A DNA stretch of 64,000 bases from Candidatus Thiodiazotropha sp. (ex Codakia rugifera) (GCA_025656675.1 JAHXHN010000002.1:475302-539301); one strand, 5' to 3'; counted from the first letter of the stretch, positions 38,245-48,243 are shown. Notes: generated from the letters alone by a model not told the origin. Program-made: numbers and translations.

Positions 38245-39783
38245 ATGGCTAAAGCTGAATTTAAAACACCGGAACTGAGCGAATACATCGAAGTTCCCGA
38301 TCTGGTCGAAGGTACCATGGAGCATATTACCTGCTTTGTGGCTAAACCTGAGCATCAGGAAGCATTGGGCTTCCCCGGTGAAAAGAAAGAAAACTGGAAA
38401 GAGGTTGCCATCGATAAGATGGGTGACCTGTTGAGCCGCTACCGCTCCTTCCGGGTCTACTTGGATGCCTGTGTGAAATGCGGGTCCTGTACCGACAAAT
38501 GTCACTATTTCCTGGGGACCCAGGATCCAAAGAATATGCCGGTAGGCAGACAGGATCTGTTACGCAAGGTCTATCGCCGTTACTTCACCTTTGCTGGAAA
38601 GTACTTTCCCAAACTGGTTGGTGCGGTTGACCTCAGCGAAGAGATCGTCGATGACTGGTACAGTTACTTTCATCAGTGCTCTCAGTGTCGCCGCTGCTCT
38701 GTATTCTGCCCCTACGGCATTGATACCGCAGAGATCTCAATGGCAGCACGAGAGATACTCGATGCCATCGGGATCGGACAGAAGTATTGCAATGAGATCA
38801 TCGGCAAAGTACATGCTATTGGCAATAATCTGGGGCTACCCGGGCCTGCCATCCTCGATACCCTTGAAGGGTTGGAAGAGGATGTCTGGGAAGAAACGGA
38901 TGTGGCGGTTAAATACCCCTTGGATGTAAAGGGTGCGGACATCTTGTTGGTCACACCGTCTGCAGACTTTTTTGCGGAACCCCATGTTGACGGTCTGATT
39001 GGTTACGGTAAGGTCTTCCATGAGGCAGGCGTCAGCTGGACACTGAGTACAACGGCCTCGGAGGCCGGAAACTTTGGTATGTTCATCGGTAGCTACGAAA
39101 ACATGCGCCGTGTCTCGCTACGTATTCGCCAAGCAGCGTTGGAACTGGGTGTAAAACGCATCGTATTCGGTGAGTGCGGTCATGCTTGGCGTATCGCCTA
39201 CAGTTTTCTGAATACCCTTGCCGGCCCATTTGACTTTCTGGACCCCGATTATCCGGTGCCTCAGCATATTTGCGAGTTCACACTCAATGAGATTGAGAAG
39301 GGAACACTGGAGTTCGACAAATCAGAAAATGATGACATGTCGATCACTTTTCATGACTCCTGCAATGTAGCTCGTGCCTCCCGTATGGGTGACAAACCGG
39401 GGGGGCAGTTTGAGATTCCCCGTAAAGTCATCAAGTCAGTGGTCAACAACTATCACGACATGGAGTGGGATACCATCCATGATCGTACTTTTTGCTGCGG
39501 TGGCGGTGGTGGCATATTGACTGATGATCTGATGGAGGTCCGCGTCAAGGGAGCGAAACCCCGTATGTCCGCCTTCAAGAATGTGATGGAAGAGAAGGGT
39601 GTAACCCATCTTGCAGCTATCTGCGCGATCTGCAAAAGCCAGTTCACAAAAGTGTTTCCCTACTACGGCATGGATATGTTCCAGATCGTTAGTGTTCATC
39701 AACTCGTCAGTAATGCGATTGTCATGAACAGGAAGACACCACCGGAAGAAGCGCCGGGTTACGGCGAGGATGATGACGAATAA
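38245..39783 (+). CDS. dsrK: DsrK, HdrD-like catalytic iron-sulfur subunit
   Basis: The 512-residue protein has two [4Fe-4S] sites (CVKCGSCTDKCHYF and CSQCRRCSVFCPYG) and the C-terminal CCG domains (FGECGHAWRI, FHDSCNVARASR, TFCCGGGGG, AICAICKSQF). It is related to heterodisulfide reductase subunit D and is thought to act on the DsrC disulfide/trisulfide at the inner membrane face. Confidence 0.97.
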   Translation: MAKAEFKTPELSEYIEVPDLVEGTMEHITCFVAKPEHQEALGFPGEKKENWKEVAIDKMGDLLSRYRSFRVYLDACVKCGSCTDKCHYFLGTQDPKNMPVGRQDLLRKVYRRYFTFAGKYFPKLVGAVDLSEEIVDDWYSYFHQCSQCRRCSVFCPYGIDTAEISMAAREILDAIGIGQKYCNEIIGKVHAIGNNLGLPGPAILDTLEGLEEDVWEETDVAVKYPLDVKGADILLVTPSADFFAEPHVDGLIGYGKVFHEAGVSWTLSTTASEAGNFGMFIGSYENMRRVSLRIRQAALELGVKRIVFGECGHAWRIAYSFLNTLAGPFDFLDPDYPVPQHICEFTLNEIEKGTLEFDKSENDDMSITFHDSCNVARASRMGDKPGGQFEIPRKVIKSVVNNYHDMEWDTIHDRTFCCGGGGGILTDDLMEVRVKGAKPRMSAFKNVMEEKGVTHLAAICAICKSQFTKVFPYYGMDMFQIVSVHQLVSNAIVMNRKTPPEEAPGYGEDDDE

Positions 39784-39862
39784 TAGTTCTAAGACTAGCG
39801 CAAACAATAACGCCTACCTTGGGTAGGGCACGACCAAGACAAGTACCGAAAGGAGACTGAGA

Positions 39863-41809
39863 ATGGCAACTCCTAGTGAAGAGATGAAAAAACCGATTAC
39901 CTGGCGTCGTTTTGAGGACGGCGAAACTGAGTGGGACGCTTGGGGTGAAATGATCTTCCAAGAAGATACTTCTCACAAGTGCCCAACCTACATCAATCGT
40001 ACGCCACCCTGTCAGGGTAGTTGCCCTTCCGGGCATGATATTCGTGGTTGGTTAGCGATCGTGCGTGAAGAAGAGAAGCCCTCTGAGGGGTTGGATTGGC
40101 AACAGTATGCTTTCGAGCGTGCGGTTGAGGCCAATCCCTTTCCTTCTATGATGGGACGCGTCTGTCCAGCTCCCTGCCAGGACGGTTGTAACCGTAACGA
40201 AGTTGAAGATTTCGTCGGCATCAATGCGGTTGAGCAATACATTGGTGATATTGCCATTGAGAAAGGCTACAAGTTCACCCCAGGGGCAGATACCGGTAAG
40301 AAGGTCGCTGTGATTGGTGGTGGGCCTGCCGGTATGGCAGCTGCTTTTCAACTGCGTCGTATGGGGCATGGCGTCACAGTGTTCGAGAAAGATCCTGAAC
40401 TTGGCGGCATGATGCGTTATGGCATACCCAACTACCGTATCCCACGTGACAAGTTACAGGCGGAGATCCAACGTATCCTCGATATGGGTGTAGAGGCCAA
40501 GACAGGCGTGAAAGTCGGTGTTGATTTCCCCGTTGCGGATATTGAGAAAGAGTACGATGCCATTCTTTGGGCGCTGGGCTGCCAGACAGGACGCGGTTTA
40601 CCCATCGATGGTTGGGAAGGTACACCCAACTGTGTGTCCGGCGTGGCATACCTGAAGGCCTTTAATGAAGGCCGGATGAAAGTTACCGGTAATAAAGTTG
40701 TCTGTATCGGTGGTGGTGATACATCTATCGATGTCATCTCCGTAGCCCGTCGTATTGGTTGCGATGAGGCGGCTGGCAATCCAGAGGATGTTGTACTTGA
40801 TTTGAATATGAATCAGGATGACTCACTCTCTGCTTCAGCAAAACCTGCTGCTGCAACCCTGACCTCGCTGTTCACCAAGGACAAGATGTTTGCCGCAGAG
40901 CATGAGATTCACGATGCACTGCATGAGGGTTGTGAAATTCTCGATGGTGTGATGCCGCTGGAAGTGATTGTAGGTGCAGATGGTCGTGCAACAGGCCTAA
41001 AGGTCTGCGATTGTACAATGGATGGCATGACACCAATACCGACTGAAGGCACAGAACGTGTGCTGGATGCAGATATCATTGTCTCCGCTATCGGCCAGGG
41101 CGGTGACATGGAAGGTCTTGATGATCTTGCCAACGATCATAGTCTGATTGATGCCGATAAGTTCTACCAGGTGCCAGGTAAGCCCGGTCACTTTGTCGCA
41201 GGTGATATTGTTCGCCCACATCTGCTCACAACGGCTATCGGTCAAGCAACCGTTGCCTGCGAGAGTATCAATGCCTACATCAGTGATGAGAAGATGGCTA
41301 AACGGCCGAAGGTGGATGTACACCACTTCGATCTGCTGACTAAGCTGAAAGAGGTCCATCTCGAACCTGAGACATATGATAAAACTCAGGGTGATCAACG
41401 TGGCACCGCATCAGCAAAATTTGCTATACACAATTATGAAGACCGTTCTCATCAGGAAGTGATTTCTGCCGATGAACTGTTTCTCGGTCACTTCTCGTTC
41501 ACACCGCGTCTACTTCGCTCAGAAGATGTACCTACTGCAGATGAAGTGTTACACCACTTCAAAGAGCGCATGTCCGGGCTTAACGATGAGCAGGTTCAGG
41601 ATGAAGCCAAGCGCTGCATGAGCTGTGGAATGTGTTTTGAGTGCGACAACTGTGTGATTTTTTGCCCACAGGATGCCGTGTTCCGTGTCAAACGTAACGA
41701 GTCGACGACTGGCCGTTATGTGGATACGGACTATAGCAAGTGTATCGGTTGTCACGTCTGCACCGATGTTTGTCCTACGGGTTATATTCAGATGGGGTTG
41801 GGTGAATAG
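39863..41809 (+). CDS. dsrL: DsrL, NAD(P)-linked iron-sulfur flavoprotein
   Basis: The 648-residue protein resembles the glutamate synthase small subunit: N-terminal Cys cluster (PPCQGSCPSGHD, CPAPCQDGCNR), FAD site GGGPAGMAAAFQLRR, NAD site IGGGDTSIDV, AIGQGG. A C-terminal extension carries ferredoxin motifs (CMSCGMCFECDNCVIFCPQDA and CIGCHVCTDVCPTG), typical of DsrL in sulfur oxidisers. It passes electrons from DsrAB to NAD. An AAAGGAGA ribosome site precedes it. Confidence 0.97.
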   Translation: MATPSEEMKKPITWRRFEDGETEWDAWGEMIFQEDTSHKCPTYINRTPPCQGSCPSGHDIRGWLAIVREEEKPSEGLDWQQYAFERAVEANPFPSMMGRVCPAPCQDGCNRNEVEDFVGINAVEQYIGDIAIEKGYKFTPGADTGKKVAVIGGGPAGMAAAFQLRRMGHGVTVFEKDPELGGMMRYGIPNYRIPRDKLQAEIQRILDMGVEAKTGVKVGVDFPVADIEKEYDAILWALGCQTGRGLPIDGWEGTPNCVSGVAYLKAFNEGRMKVTGNKVVCIGGGDTSIDVISVARRIGCDEAAGNPEDVVLDLNMNQDDSLSASAKPAAATLTSLFTKDKMFAAEHEIHDALHEGCEILDGVMPLEVIVGADGRATGLKVCDCTMDGMTPIPTEGTERVLDADIIVSAIGQGGDMEGLDDLANDHSLIDADKFYQVPGKPGHFVAGDIVRPHLLTTAIGQATVACESINAYISDEKMAKRPKVDVHHFDLLTKLKEVHLEPETYDKTQGDQRGTASAKFAIHNYEDRSHQEVISADELFLGHFSFTPRLLRSEDVPTADEVLHHFKERMSGLNDEQVQDEAKRCMSCGMCFECDNCVIFCPQDAVFRVKRNESTTGRYVDTDYSKCIGCHVCTDVCPTGYIQMGLGE

Positions 41810-41817
41810 GAGCTGTG

Positions 41818-42282
41818 ATGCGTAGTTCTCTCATCAGCAACAGGTATCTCATTTTCCTTCTGGCAGGTTTTTTCATCCCTGCCATGCAGGCCTATGGTGA
41901 GAGTGCCTATGTAACCGAAAATTCTAAGGCTGCTTCCATGGACAGCTGTGTGGCACCGACTGACCTGATACGTCGCAACCATATGGATTACCTCCAGCAT
42001 GGAAGAGACGACACAGTAAGGGACGGTATACGCGGCCTGAAATACAGTCTGTCGGAGTGCATCGATTGTCACGCCTCTACGGATGCCAACGGAGAAGGCT
42101 TGTCAGTCACCAGTGAAGGTGAGTTTTGTCAGGCCTGTCATGGTTACGTTGCGGTGAGCCCCGCCTGTTTTCAGTGCCACCGTACTAAGCCGGTCGGCAA
42201 TGCAAAGGGAAATTCGCTTGGTTATCGTTTTGATGAGCATTCCCATGCCGGTTTAGACAGAGAGGCTGATCATGAGCAATAA
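41818..42282 (+). CDS. dsrJ: DsrJ, periplasmic triheme cytochrome c
   Basis: ATG 41818 (AGGAG upstream) gives 154 residues with an N-terminal signal anchor (YLIFLLAGFFIPAMQAYG) and three CxxCH haem sites: CIDCH, CQACH and CFQCH. A separate Cys in MDSCVAP is the candidate unusual haem ligand reported for DsrJ. Overlaps dsrO by 11 bases. Confidence 0.97.
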   Translation: MRSSLISNRYLIFLLAGFFIPAMQAYGESAYVTENSKAASMDSCVAPTDLIRRNHMDYLQHGRDDTVRDGIRGLKYSLSECIDCHASTDANGEGLSVTSEGEFCQACHGYVAVSPACFQCHRTKPVGNAKGNSLGYRFDEHSHAGLDREADHEQ

Positions 42283-43024
42283 GAGTGACCAGCTAAGCGT
42301 GAAGCGCCGCCAATTTATAGGTGGAACCGTAGCGGCTGCTGGGGCATTAACCATTGCACCTGGTGTGATATTACATGCTGCTACTGAAGGTGATAAGGCG
42401 AGTGCGGGTGCATCCAGCGAATATCGCTGGGGAATGGTTATCGATAGCAACAAATGTGCTGAAGGTTGCAGCGCCTGTGTTGATGCCTGTAATAACGAGC
42501 ATGATCTGGAAGGTCATGACAGGCCTGAGACAGATGCAGTTTGGATTCGTGCAGTCAAGTTGAAGGATAAGCAGACCGGGCACGTCAACCGACTGGTAAT
42601 GATGTGTCAGCATTGTGAACACCCACCTTGTGTCGATGTTTGTCCGACAAATGCCTCCTTCAAGCGGGATGATGGTATTGTGCTGGTTGATCGTCATCGT
42701 TGTATCGGTTGTCGATATTGCATGATGGCTTGCCCGTACAAGGCCCGTTCCTTTGTCCATGAGGCACTAACTGATCAATCCGTGAATGCACCTAGAGGTA
42801 AGGGGTGTGTTGAGTCCTGTACCCTCTGTGTTCATCGTGTCGATGCCGGAGTGATGCAGACGGCTTGTCAGGAGGCCTGTCAAAAGGAAGGCCATGCAGC
42901 GATTATCTTTGGCGATTTAAAGGATCCGAATAGTGAGATCAGTCGGGTTCTTAAGTCACACAACTCAGTACAGATCCGGGCCGACCTAGAGTTGAACACC
43001 GGTGTCCGCTATCTCAACTTGTGA
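42272..43024 (+). CDS. dsrO: DsrO, periplasmic iron-sulfur protein
   Basis: The 250-residue precursor starts with a twin-arginine signal (SVKRRQFIGGTVAAAGALTIAPG). Four ferredoxin-type clusters are expected from CAEGCSACVDACN, CQHCEHPPCVDVCPTNA, CIGCRYCMMACPY and CTLCVHRV with further Cys. It joins DsrJ and DsrP on the periplasmic side. Confidence 0.97.
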   Translation: MSNKSDQLSVKRRQFIGGTVAAAGALTIAPGVILHAATEGDKASAGASSEYRWGMVIDSNKCAEGCSACVDACNNEHDLEGHDRPETDAVWIRAVKLKDKQTGHVNRLVMMCQHCEHPPCVDVCPTNASFKRDDGIVLVDRHRCIGCRYCMMACPYKARSFVHEALTDQSVNAPRGKGCVESCTLCVHRVDAGVMQTACQEACQKEGHAAIIFGDLKDPNSEISRVLKSHNSVQIRADLELNTGVRYLNL

Positions 43025-43046
43025 TCTGTAGGGAGCTTGGATTCAG

Positions 43047-44234
43047 ATGAGTAAACTATATTACCGCGAGCTCTACTGTGGCACACCCGTGCGTTTTTGG
43101 ATGGGTTTGGCCTTACTTGGCTCCTTTATCGCCATCGGATTAGGTGCTGCATACTATATGGAACATAACGGTCACTGGGTGACAGGTATGTCCAACCAGA
43201 TTGTGTGGGGTTTACCCCACGTCTTTGCGATCTTCCTGATCGTAGCCGCATCTGGTGCACTCAATGTGGCCTCTATCGGTTCAGTATTTGGTGGTCCGTT
43301 GTATAAACCGCTGGGTCGATTTTCCAGTCTGTTGGCAATTGGACTGCTGGCAGGTGGCTTGATGGTCCTGGTACTCGATCTGGGGCGACCTGATCGACTG
43401 ATCGTGGCAATGACAGAATATAATTTCAAATCGATATTTGCATGGAATGTTATTCTTTATAGTGGTTTCTTTGCTATTGTCGGTGTCTATCTATGGACCA
43501 TGATTGACCGGAGTGTGGCTAGATACAAGCGAACTGTCGGATTTGCTGCCTTCTTTTGGCGTATAGCGCTGACGACAGGTACTGGTTCAATCTTTGGTTT
43601 TCTGGTTGCCCGTGAGGCCTATGATGCAGCGATAATGGCGCCGATGTTTGTCATTATGTCATTCAGTTACGGTTTGGCGTTTTTCATTATTACTCTGATT
43701 GCAGCCTATATCTGGGGTGATCGTGAGCTTGGCGACCTTCGCTTGACCAGGCTGAAAAATCTGCTTGGTGTATTTGTTGGGGCTGTCCTTTATTTTACCC
43801 TGGCTTACAATTTGACCAATCTCTATGTTACCCAACATCACGGTATCGAACGCTTTGTTCTGCTTGATGGTGGAATTTATACCCAGATGTTCTGGATTGG
43901 CCAGATTCTCATCGGCAGTATCGTGCCATTATTCCTGATCTATTCACCCGCTTTTGAAAAATCCCGTTGGGCAATTGCGGTGGCCTCGGTTGCCGTGTTG
44001 ATCGGTGGCTTCTTCCAGATATATGTGATTGTCATAGGCGGTCAGGCCTATCCAATGAATTTATTCCCAGGAAAAGAGGTCATTGAGAGTGGCTTCTATG
44101 ATGGTCAGGTTATAAGTTATATGCCGACAGTGCCGGAAGCAGCCCTGGGTATCGCAGGTATTGCGGTTGCTCTGGCCATGGTTGCTGTGGGTGCACGCGT
44201 ATTTAAAGTTTTTCCTGAGACTCTTGAAGACTGA
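43047..44234 (+). CDS. dsrP: DsrP, NrfD-type integral membrane subunit
   Basis: The 395-residue protein has about ten hydrophobic helices in NrfD arrangement, with ALNVASIGSVFG and LDLGRPDRLIVAM typical of the family. It is the quinone-interacting membrane anchor of DsrJO. A terminator follows its stop. Confidence 0.96.
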   Translation: MSKLYYRELYCGTPVRFWMGLALLGSFIAIGLGAAYYMEHNGHWVTGMSNQIVWGLPHVFAIFLIVAASGALNVASIGSVFGGPLYKPLGRFSSLLAIGLLAGGLMVLVLDLGRPDRLIVAMTEYNFKSIFAWNVILYSGFFAIVGVYLWTMIDRSVARYKRTVGFAAFFWRIALTTGTGSIFGFLVAREAYDAAIMAPMFVIMSFSYGLAFFIITLIAAYIWGDRELGDLRLTRLKNLLGVFVGAVLYFTLAYNLTNLYVTQHHGIERFVLLDGGIYTQMFWIGQILIGSIVPLFLIYSPAFEKSRWAIAVASVAVLIGGFFQIYVIVIGGQAYPMNLFPGKEVIESGFYDGQVISYMPTVPEAALGIAGIAVALAMVAVGARVFKVFPETLED

Positions 44235-44256
44235 CTGTTCCCATCAAAAATTATTC

Positions 44257-44294
44257 AAAAAAATCCATCATCGCTTGTCGGTGGTGGATTTTTT
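44257..44294 (+). terminator. Intrinsic terminator between dsrP and dsrN
   Basis: An A tract plus ATCCATCATCG pairs (with G-T wobbles) with CGGTGGTGGAT followed by TTTTTT, loop CTTGT. It splits the cluster into dsrA-P and dsrNRS transcripts or attenuates the latter. Confidence 0.8.
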
Positions 44295-44366
44295 ATTTAC
44301 AGGGTAGGATGAGATTTCACTTTTTACTGAACAGGGTTAGTGTTTAGACTCTATTGATGGATTCTT

Positions 44367-45761
44367 GTGTCTGCCATTTATTTATCTGCTGCCCATAAAT
44401 CCTCCGGTAAGACTACCCTTGCCATCGGTCTTGTCAGGGCATTTACCGAACGTGGCATCGCTTTGCAAGCTTTCAAAAAGGGCCCGGATTACATCGATCC
44501 ACTGTGGCTATCCGCAGCTTCAGGTAAGGCCTGCTATAACCTTGATTTTTATACTCAGAGCCGGGAAGAGATACGCAATAGCTATACCTCCTACCTCACA
44601 GGTAAGGAGATGGCCCTGATTGAAGGCAATAAAGGCTTGTTCGATGGGGTGGATATAGAAGGTTCAAACAGCAATGCAGCTATGGCTGCCTTTTTGAACG
44701 TGCCCGTTATTTTGGTCATAAATTGCCGAGGAATGACAAGAGGTATCGCCCCTTTACTGCTTGGCTATCAGGCGTTCGATCAGGGGATTGAAATCGCGGG
44801 TGTGATTCTCAATCAGGTAGGTGGTGACAGGCATCAGTCCAAGCTGGTGCAAGTTGTTGAACACTATACAGAAATACCCGTTCTAGGGGCTATACAGGCA
44901 GATAAAAAACTGCAGATTGATGAACGCCATTTAGGTCTGATTCCCAGTAATGAAAGTGAATTATCAGAGCAGATTATCGTTCAGTTGGCTGAAACTGTTC
45001 GCCATAACATCGATCTGGAAAAGGTTATTGAGATTGCGGATAGATCCCCTCTGCCTATCACCACATCCACACAAAAATCGCAGTATCCGCCACTGCCAAT
45101 TCGACTTAAAATCGCAATTGCCCGTGACCAGGCTTTCGGATTCTACTACCCGGATGATCTTGACAAGTTTCGTGAATTAGGTGTTGAGCTGGTTGAGATT
45201 AATACCCTAATCGATCAGGAACTACCTGAAATTGATGGATTATTTTTAGGTGGAGGGTTTCCAGAAACAGCCATGGAAGCATTGGAGTTAAATCACGGTC
45301 TGCGAAAGGCGATAGCAGATTATATCGAACAGGATGGTCCGGTCTATGCGGAGTGCGGTGGCTTGATCTATTTAACCAGGAGCCTTACCTGGGGCGGTAA
45401 AAAATGTAGAATGGTAGGTGTCATACCGGCTGACACCCTGATGCATGACAAGCCTCAAGGGAGAGGCTATGTGCGTCTACGAGATCGTGGTCAGGGACCT
45501 TGGCCAATGTTGGGGGAAGGGACCTCTCAGAAGATGATCCATGCTCATGAGTTTCATTACTCATCGTTAGCTGCGCTAACTTGTGATGAGAGTGATTTTG
45601 TTTATGAAGTGGAGCGGGGGACCGGCATCGATGGTAAGCATGATGGTTATACCTATAAGAACCTACTGGCAAGTTATACACATATGCGCAGTGTAGGCGG
45701 CAATAACTGGGTTGAACGCTTTGTGGCACAGGTTTGTGCTTGTAAACAGCGTCAAAGCTAA
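44367..45761 (+). CDS. dsrN: DsrN, cobyrinate a,c-diamide synthase-like sirohaem amidase
   Basis: The 464-residue protein starts at GTG (AIYLSAAHKSSGKTTLAIGLVRAF P-loop) and ends in a class I-like amidotransferase domain (DGLFLGGGFPETAMEAL, GPVYAECGGLIYLTRSL with nucleophile Cys). It is homologous to CobB/CbiA and in the dsr cluster is assigned to making sirohaem amide for DsrAB. Confidence 0.96.
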   Translation: MSAIYLSAAHKSSGKTTLAIGLVRAFTERGIALQAFKKGPDYIDPLWLSAASGKACYNLDFYTQSREEIRNSYTSYLTGKEMALIEGNKGLFDGVDIEGSNSNAAMAAFLNVPVILVINCRGMTRGIAPLLLGYQAFDQGIEIAGVILNQVGGDRHQSKLVQVVEHYTEIPVLGAIQADKKLQIDERHLGLIPSNESELSEQIIVQLAETVRHNIDLEKVIEIADRSPLPITTSTQKSQYPPLPIRLKIAIARDQAFGFYYPDDLDKFRELGVELVEINTLIDQELPEIDGLFLGGGFPETAMEALELNHGLRKAIADYIEQDGPVYAECGGLIYLTRSLTWGGKKCRMVGVIPADTLMHDKPQGRGYVRLRDRGQGPWPMLGEGTSQKMIHAHEFHYSSLAALTCDESDFVYEVERGTGIDGKHDGYTYKNLLASYTHMRSVGGNNWVERFVAQVCACKQRQS

Positions 45762-45895
45762 TACGGTATCGTTGGTTAGCAGATTGATCCCATTGAGAGG
45801 CTTTTTTTTGATAAAAGGTCCTTGCATGCTAAATGGCTGCATTCTCAACGTATAGGTCTGTCTACTAATGATCCTGATAGTCAAACAGGTGACTG

Positions 45896-46216
45896 ATGTT
45901 TAAGATAACACCGCGAGCAGCACAACAGATTCTACAAGCAGCTAAAATGGGCGGTACCGAAGGTATGGCATTGCGATTTGCCGCTCAAATGAAAGGAGAC
46001 GGTAGTTACGACTACCTGATGGGTTTTGATGATGCCAAGGATGATGATATCCAGTTCGACTCCGAGGGTATAAGTGTCATCATGGAACCCGAGCACTTTT
46101 CATTACTCGATGAGACCACGATGGACTTTGCTGAATTGGACGATGGTGAGAGTCAATTTATCTTTATCAATCCAAAAGATAGCAACTACTCGCCTCCACA
46201 AGAGCCCATCCAGTAG
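45896..46216 (+). CDS. dsrR: DsrR, A-type scaffold-like protein without cysteines
   Basis: The 106-residue protein has the IscA-like fold sequence (MFKITPRAAQQILQAAK, GMALRFAAQ) but lacks all three cluster-binding Cys, as known for DsrR, which influences dsr expression after transcription. Its position between dsrN and dsrS is canonical. Confidence 0.95.
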   Translation: MFKITPRAAQQILQAAKMGGTEGMALRFAAQMKGDGSYDYLMGFDDAKDDDIQFDSEGISVIMEPEHFSLLDETTMDFAELDDGESQFIFINPKDSNYSPPQEPIQ

Positions 46217-46239
46217 CTGTAAAGGCTTCAGTAATTGAA

Positions 46240-47367
46240 ATGAATCTTTCAAGCGAAGATGCATTGCGCTTGAATGTGCTGCTGGCGAATAATCCGCAAG
46301 CAATCCGTATTGATGAGTCTTCCATGACCCTGTTTGGACTCTCAGACAAGGGTGAAGCCAAGATAAAGCTCAATCCTAACTGCCGGGATGATCGCTATCT
46401 GCGTAAAGTTCGTGAGGTGCTTTCAGGGCATGTACAGGGCTCTCCCGGTGGCTATCCCGTCTATCTCAAACGATGGAGTCGAATGGGGCAGACTCGCGAT
46501 GAGAATCTCGAGCAACTTTTGTTGTTAGGTGAACCTGAAGCTGTGGTTGCCTTTACCTGTGCCCACGGTATAACCGATGAATTGGCGCGTCGTGCCTGGT
46601 GGACAGCTCAGGATCCTGACAATGCTCGGCGGATGCTCGATAATCCTCAGATTGTGAACGGAAAAATGGGGCCTGAGTTAGCACGGTTTCTGATTGAATA
46701 TCTCCCCTTTGAAACAGATCCAACAGTCACTATCGAGAGTCTTAGGCTGGCGCTTCAGCCTGGCCTGATAAGCAGGGAGGATAGAGTTGGATTATGGAAA
46801 CGCTGCCAGCGCAGGCCAACCTATTATCTCGGTTTTCTTGCTGCACTACCTGATGACCTACCTGAGGCTGTAGCTGCAAGAGCATTATCAGATCAGGAAT
46901 TATCCGATTTACAGCTTCTGGCATCGAGAGAGAATCCGTTCGCTTCACAACTGTTACGCATTTACTCGCCGTCCGGTCAGGGATTTCTTAAAACTGTCTT
47001 GCGGGTGATGGAAAAACCGGCCAATCAGGACGTGGTGACGCTGCTGCTGGATGTACTTCGCGACTATCTTGTATCGCTCCGGCCGACAGGCACTCCTGAC
47101 TTGACGTTGGCAGAACTGCAAGCTGAGGCACAGGTTTTGGATAGCGATCTGTTTGAGGCATGTCGCAGTGTAGTCAGTGACAAGGAATCTGAACTGCGCA
47201 CACTCTATCTATTGTCCGGCCTAGGGTATGGGGTTGTCAGACCGGTGTTTAATAAAACAGATGCAATCGGAACCCTGATGCGCAAAAAGCTTGAGCCGAT
47301 TATTGAGCCTTTGAAACAGCAATTAATGCATTTACAGGGTAGTTCGACGGATAAATCATCAGCGTAA
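46240..47367 (+). CDS. dsrS: DsrS, accessory protein of the dsr operon
   Basis: The 375-residue soluble helical protein is last in the operon, the standard DsrS position and length. No catalytic motif is recognised. In Allochromatium DsrS affects production of other Dsr proteins. It is convergent with a cysteine-rich hypothetical gene. Confidence 0.92.
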   Translation: MNLSSEDALRLNVLLANNPQAIRIDESSMTLFGLSDKGEAKIKLNPNCRDDRYLRKVREVLSGHVQGSPGGYPVYLKRWSRMGQTRDENLEQLLLLGEPEAVVAFTCAHGITDELARRAWWTAQDPDNARRMLDNPQIVNGKMGPELARFLIEYLPFETDPTVTIESLRLALQPGLISREDRVGLWKRCQRRPTYYLGFLAALPDDLPEAVAARALSDQELSDLQLLASRENPFASQLLRIYSPSGQGFLKTVLRVMEKPANQDVVTLLLDVLRDYLVSLRPTGTPDLTLAELQAEAQVLDSDLFEACRSVVSDKESELRTLYLLSGLGYGVVRPVFNKTDAIGTLMRKKLEPIIEPLKQQLMHLQGSSTDKSSA

Positions 47368-47373
47368 GAGAGA

Positions 47374-47826
47374 TCATTTATTGCCACGCTGTCTGCCTTT
47401 ATAGGCAGAAACCTGTTGGATGAGGATTTGATAGGGAAAGTTGTCCAGTTTTTCATAGGTCTCTTTAGCCTGATTGATCAGTCCAAAGACATCGTCAATA
47501 GCATCGGGTATTTGCTGATCAGGGTAAAGAGCTGAAAAGAGTCCACGCAATCCGCCCACCTGGAGGCGCATCGCCTTACCATGAGGAAGGACCTCGTTGT
47601 CATTATTGGATTTCAAAGCAAAACGGGCTTGATGACGTAGTGTTTCCAGTAATTCCAGACACTGTTGTTGAGCTTCATCCGAAATACAATGTACTCCTTC
47701 ACGCTCAGCGATACAGATCTTTTTGGCTTGAGAACAATTGCAGTGACGGGTCATGAGACTCTTTTCAAAAGCACAATGACGCTCATTCATCTCTCGATAG
47801 GTACGACGAAAGGCATCCTGATCCAT
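47374..47826 (-). CDS. Cysteine-rich conserved protein of unknown function
   Basis: The 150-residue protein has eight Cys in the first ~60 residues (RHCAFEKSLMTRHCNCSQAKKICIAEREGVHCISDEAQQQCLELL), which could bind zinc or an iron-sulfur cluster. The rest is helical (GLRGLFSALYPDQQIPDAIDDVFGLINQAKETYEKL). It follows hslR by six bases and is probably co-transcribed with grxC-hslR. Family not recognised. Confidence 0.75.
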   Translation of the reverse strand: MDQDAFRRTYREMNERHCAFEKSLMTRHCNCSQAKKICIAEREGVHCISDEAQQQCLELLETLRHQARFALKSNNDNEVLPHGKAMRLQVGGLRGLFSALYPDQQIPDAIDDVFGLINQAKETYEKLDNFPYQILIQQVSAYKGRQRGNK

Positions 47827-47832
47827 GGTTGT

Positions 47833-48243
47833 CTATTCTGATTTTCCAGTGAAACGGTGAATCATGCGCCTCTCCCTCTTGTTGGGCCTGCCCTGAGATG
47901 AGCGAGGTGTGAGCGAACGCTCCAGTCGTAACACATCAACCATCTTCTCGCGTTGCTCGATGCTTGCTGGCAGCTCTTCATAGAAGTCGCGTGCCTCAGC
48001 GGCGGGTCTCCGTTGTGTTGCCGCAACCCGTACTATGATCTCCCACTCCAAAGCCCCTTTGTGGATACGTAGATGTGACCCTGCTTTGATCTCTTTGCCT
48101 GGTTTTGTGCGCTGACCATTGAGGTGGACCTTACCACCATTGATGGCTTCAGTTGCAACCTGACGGGTCTTGAAGAAGCGAGCTGCCCATAACCATTTAT
48201 CCAGGCGGACTTTATGTGATTCATTTTCAACAGGGTGGTTCAT
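47833..48243 (-). CDS. hslR: Ribosome-associated heat-shock protein Hsp15 (S4 domain)
   Basis: The 136-residue protein has an S4 RNA-binding domain (VRLDKWLWAARFFKTRQVATEAINGGKVHLNGQRTKPGKEI) and a basic C-terminal tail (GRPNKRERRMIHRFTG) as in Hsp15, which rescues stalled 50S subunits. The start overlaps the grxC end by four bases. Confidence 0.93.
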   Translation of the reverse strand: MNHPVENESHKVRLDKWLWAARFFKTRQVATEAINGGKVHLNGQRTKPGKEIKAGSHLRIHKGALEWEIIVRVAATQRRPAAEARDFYEELPASIEQREKMVDVLRLERSLTPRSSQGRPNKRERRMIHRFTGKSE

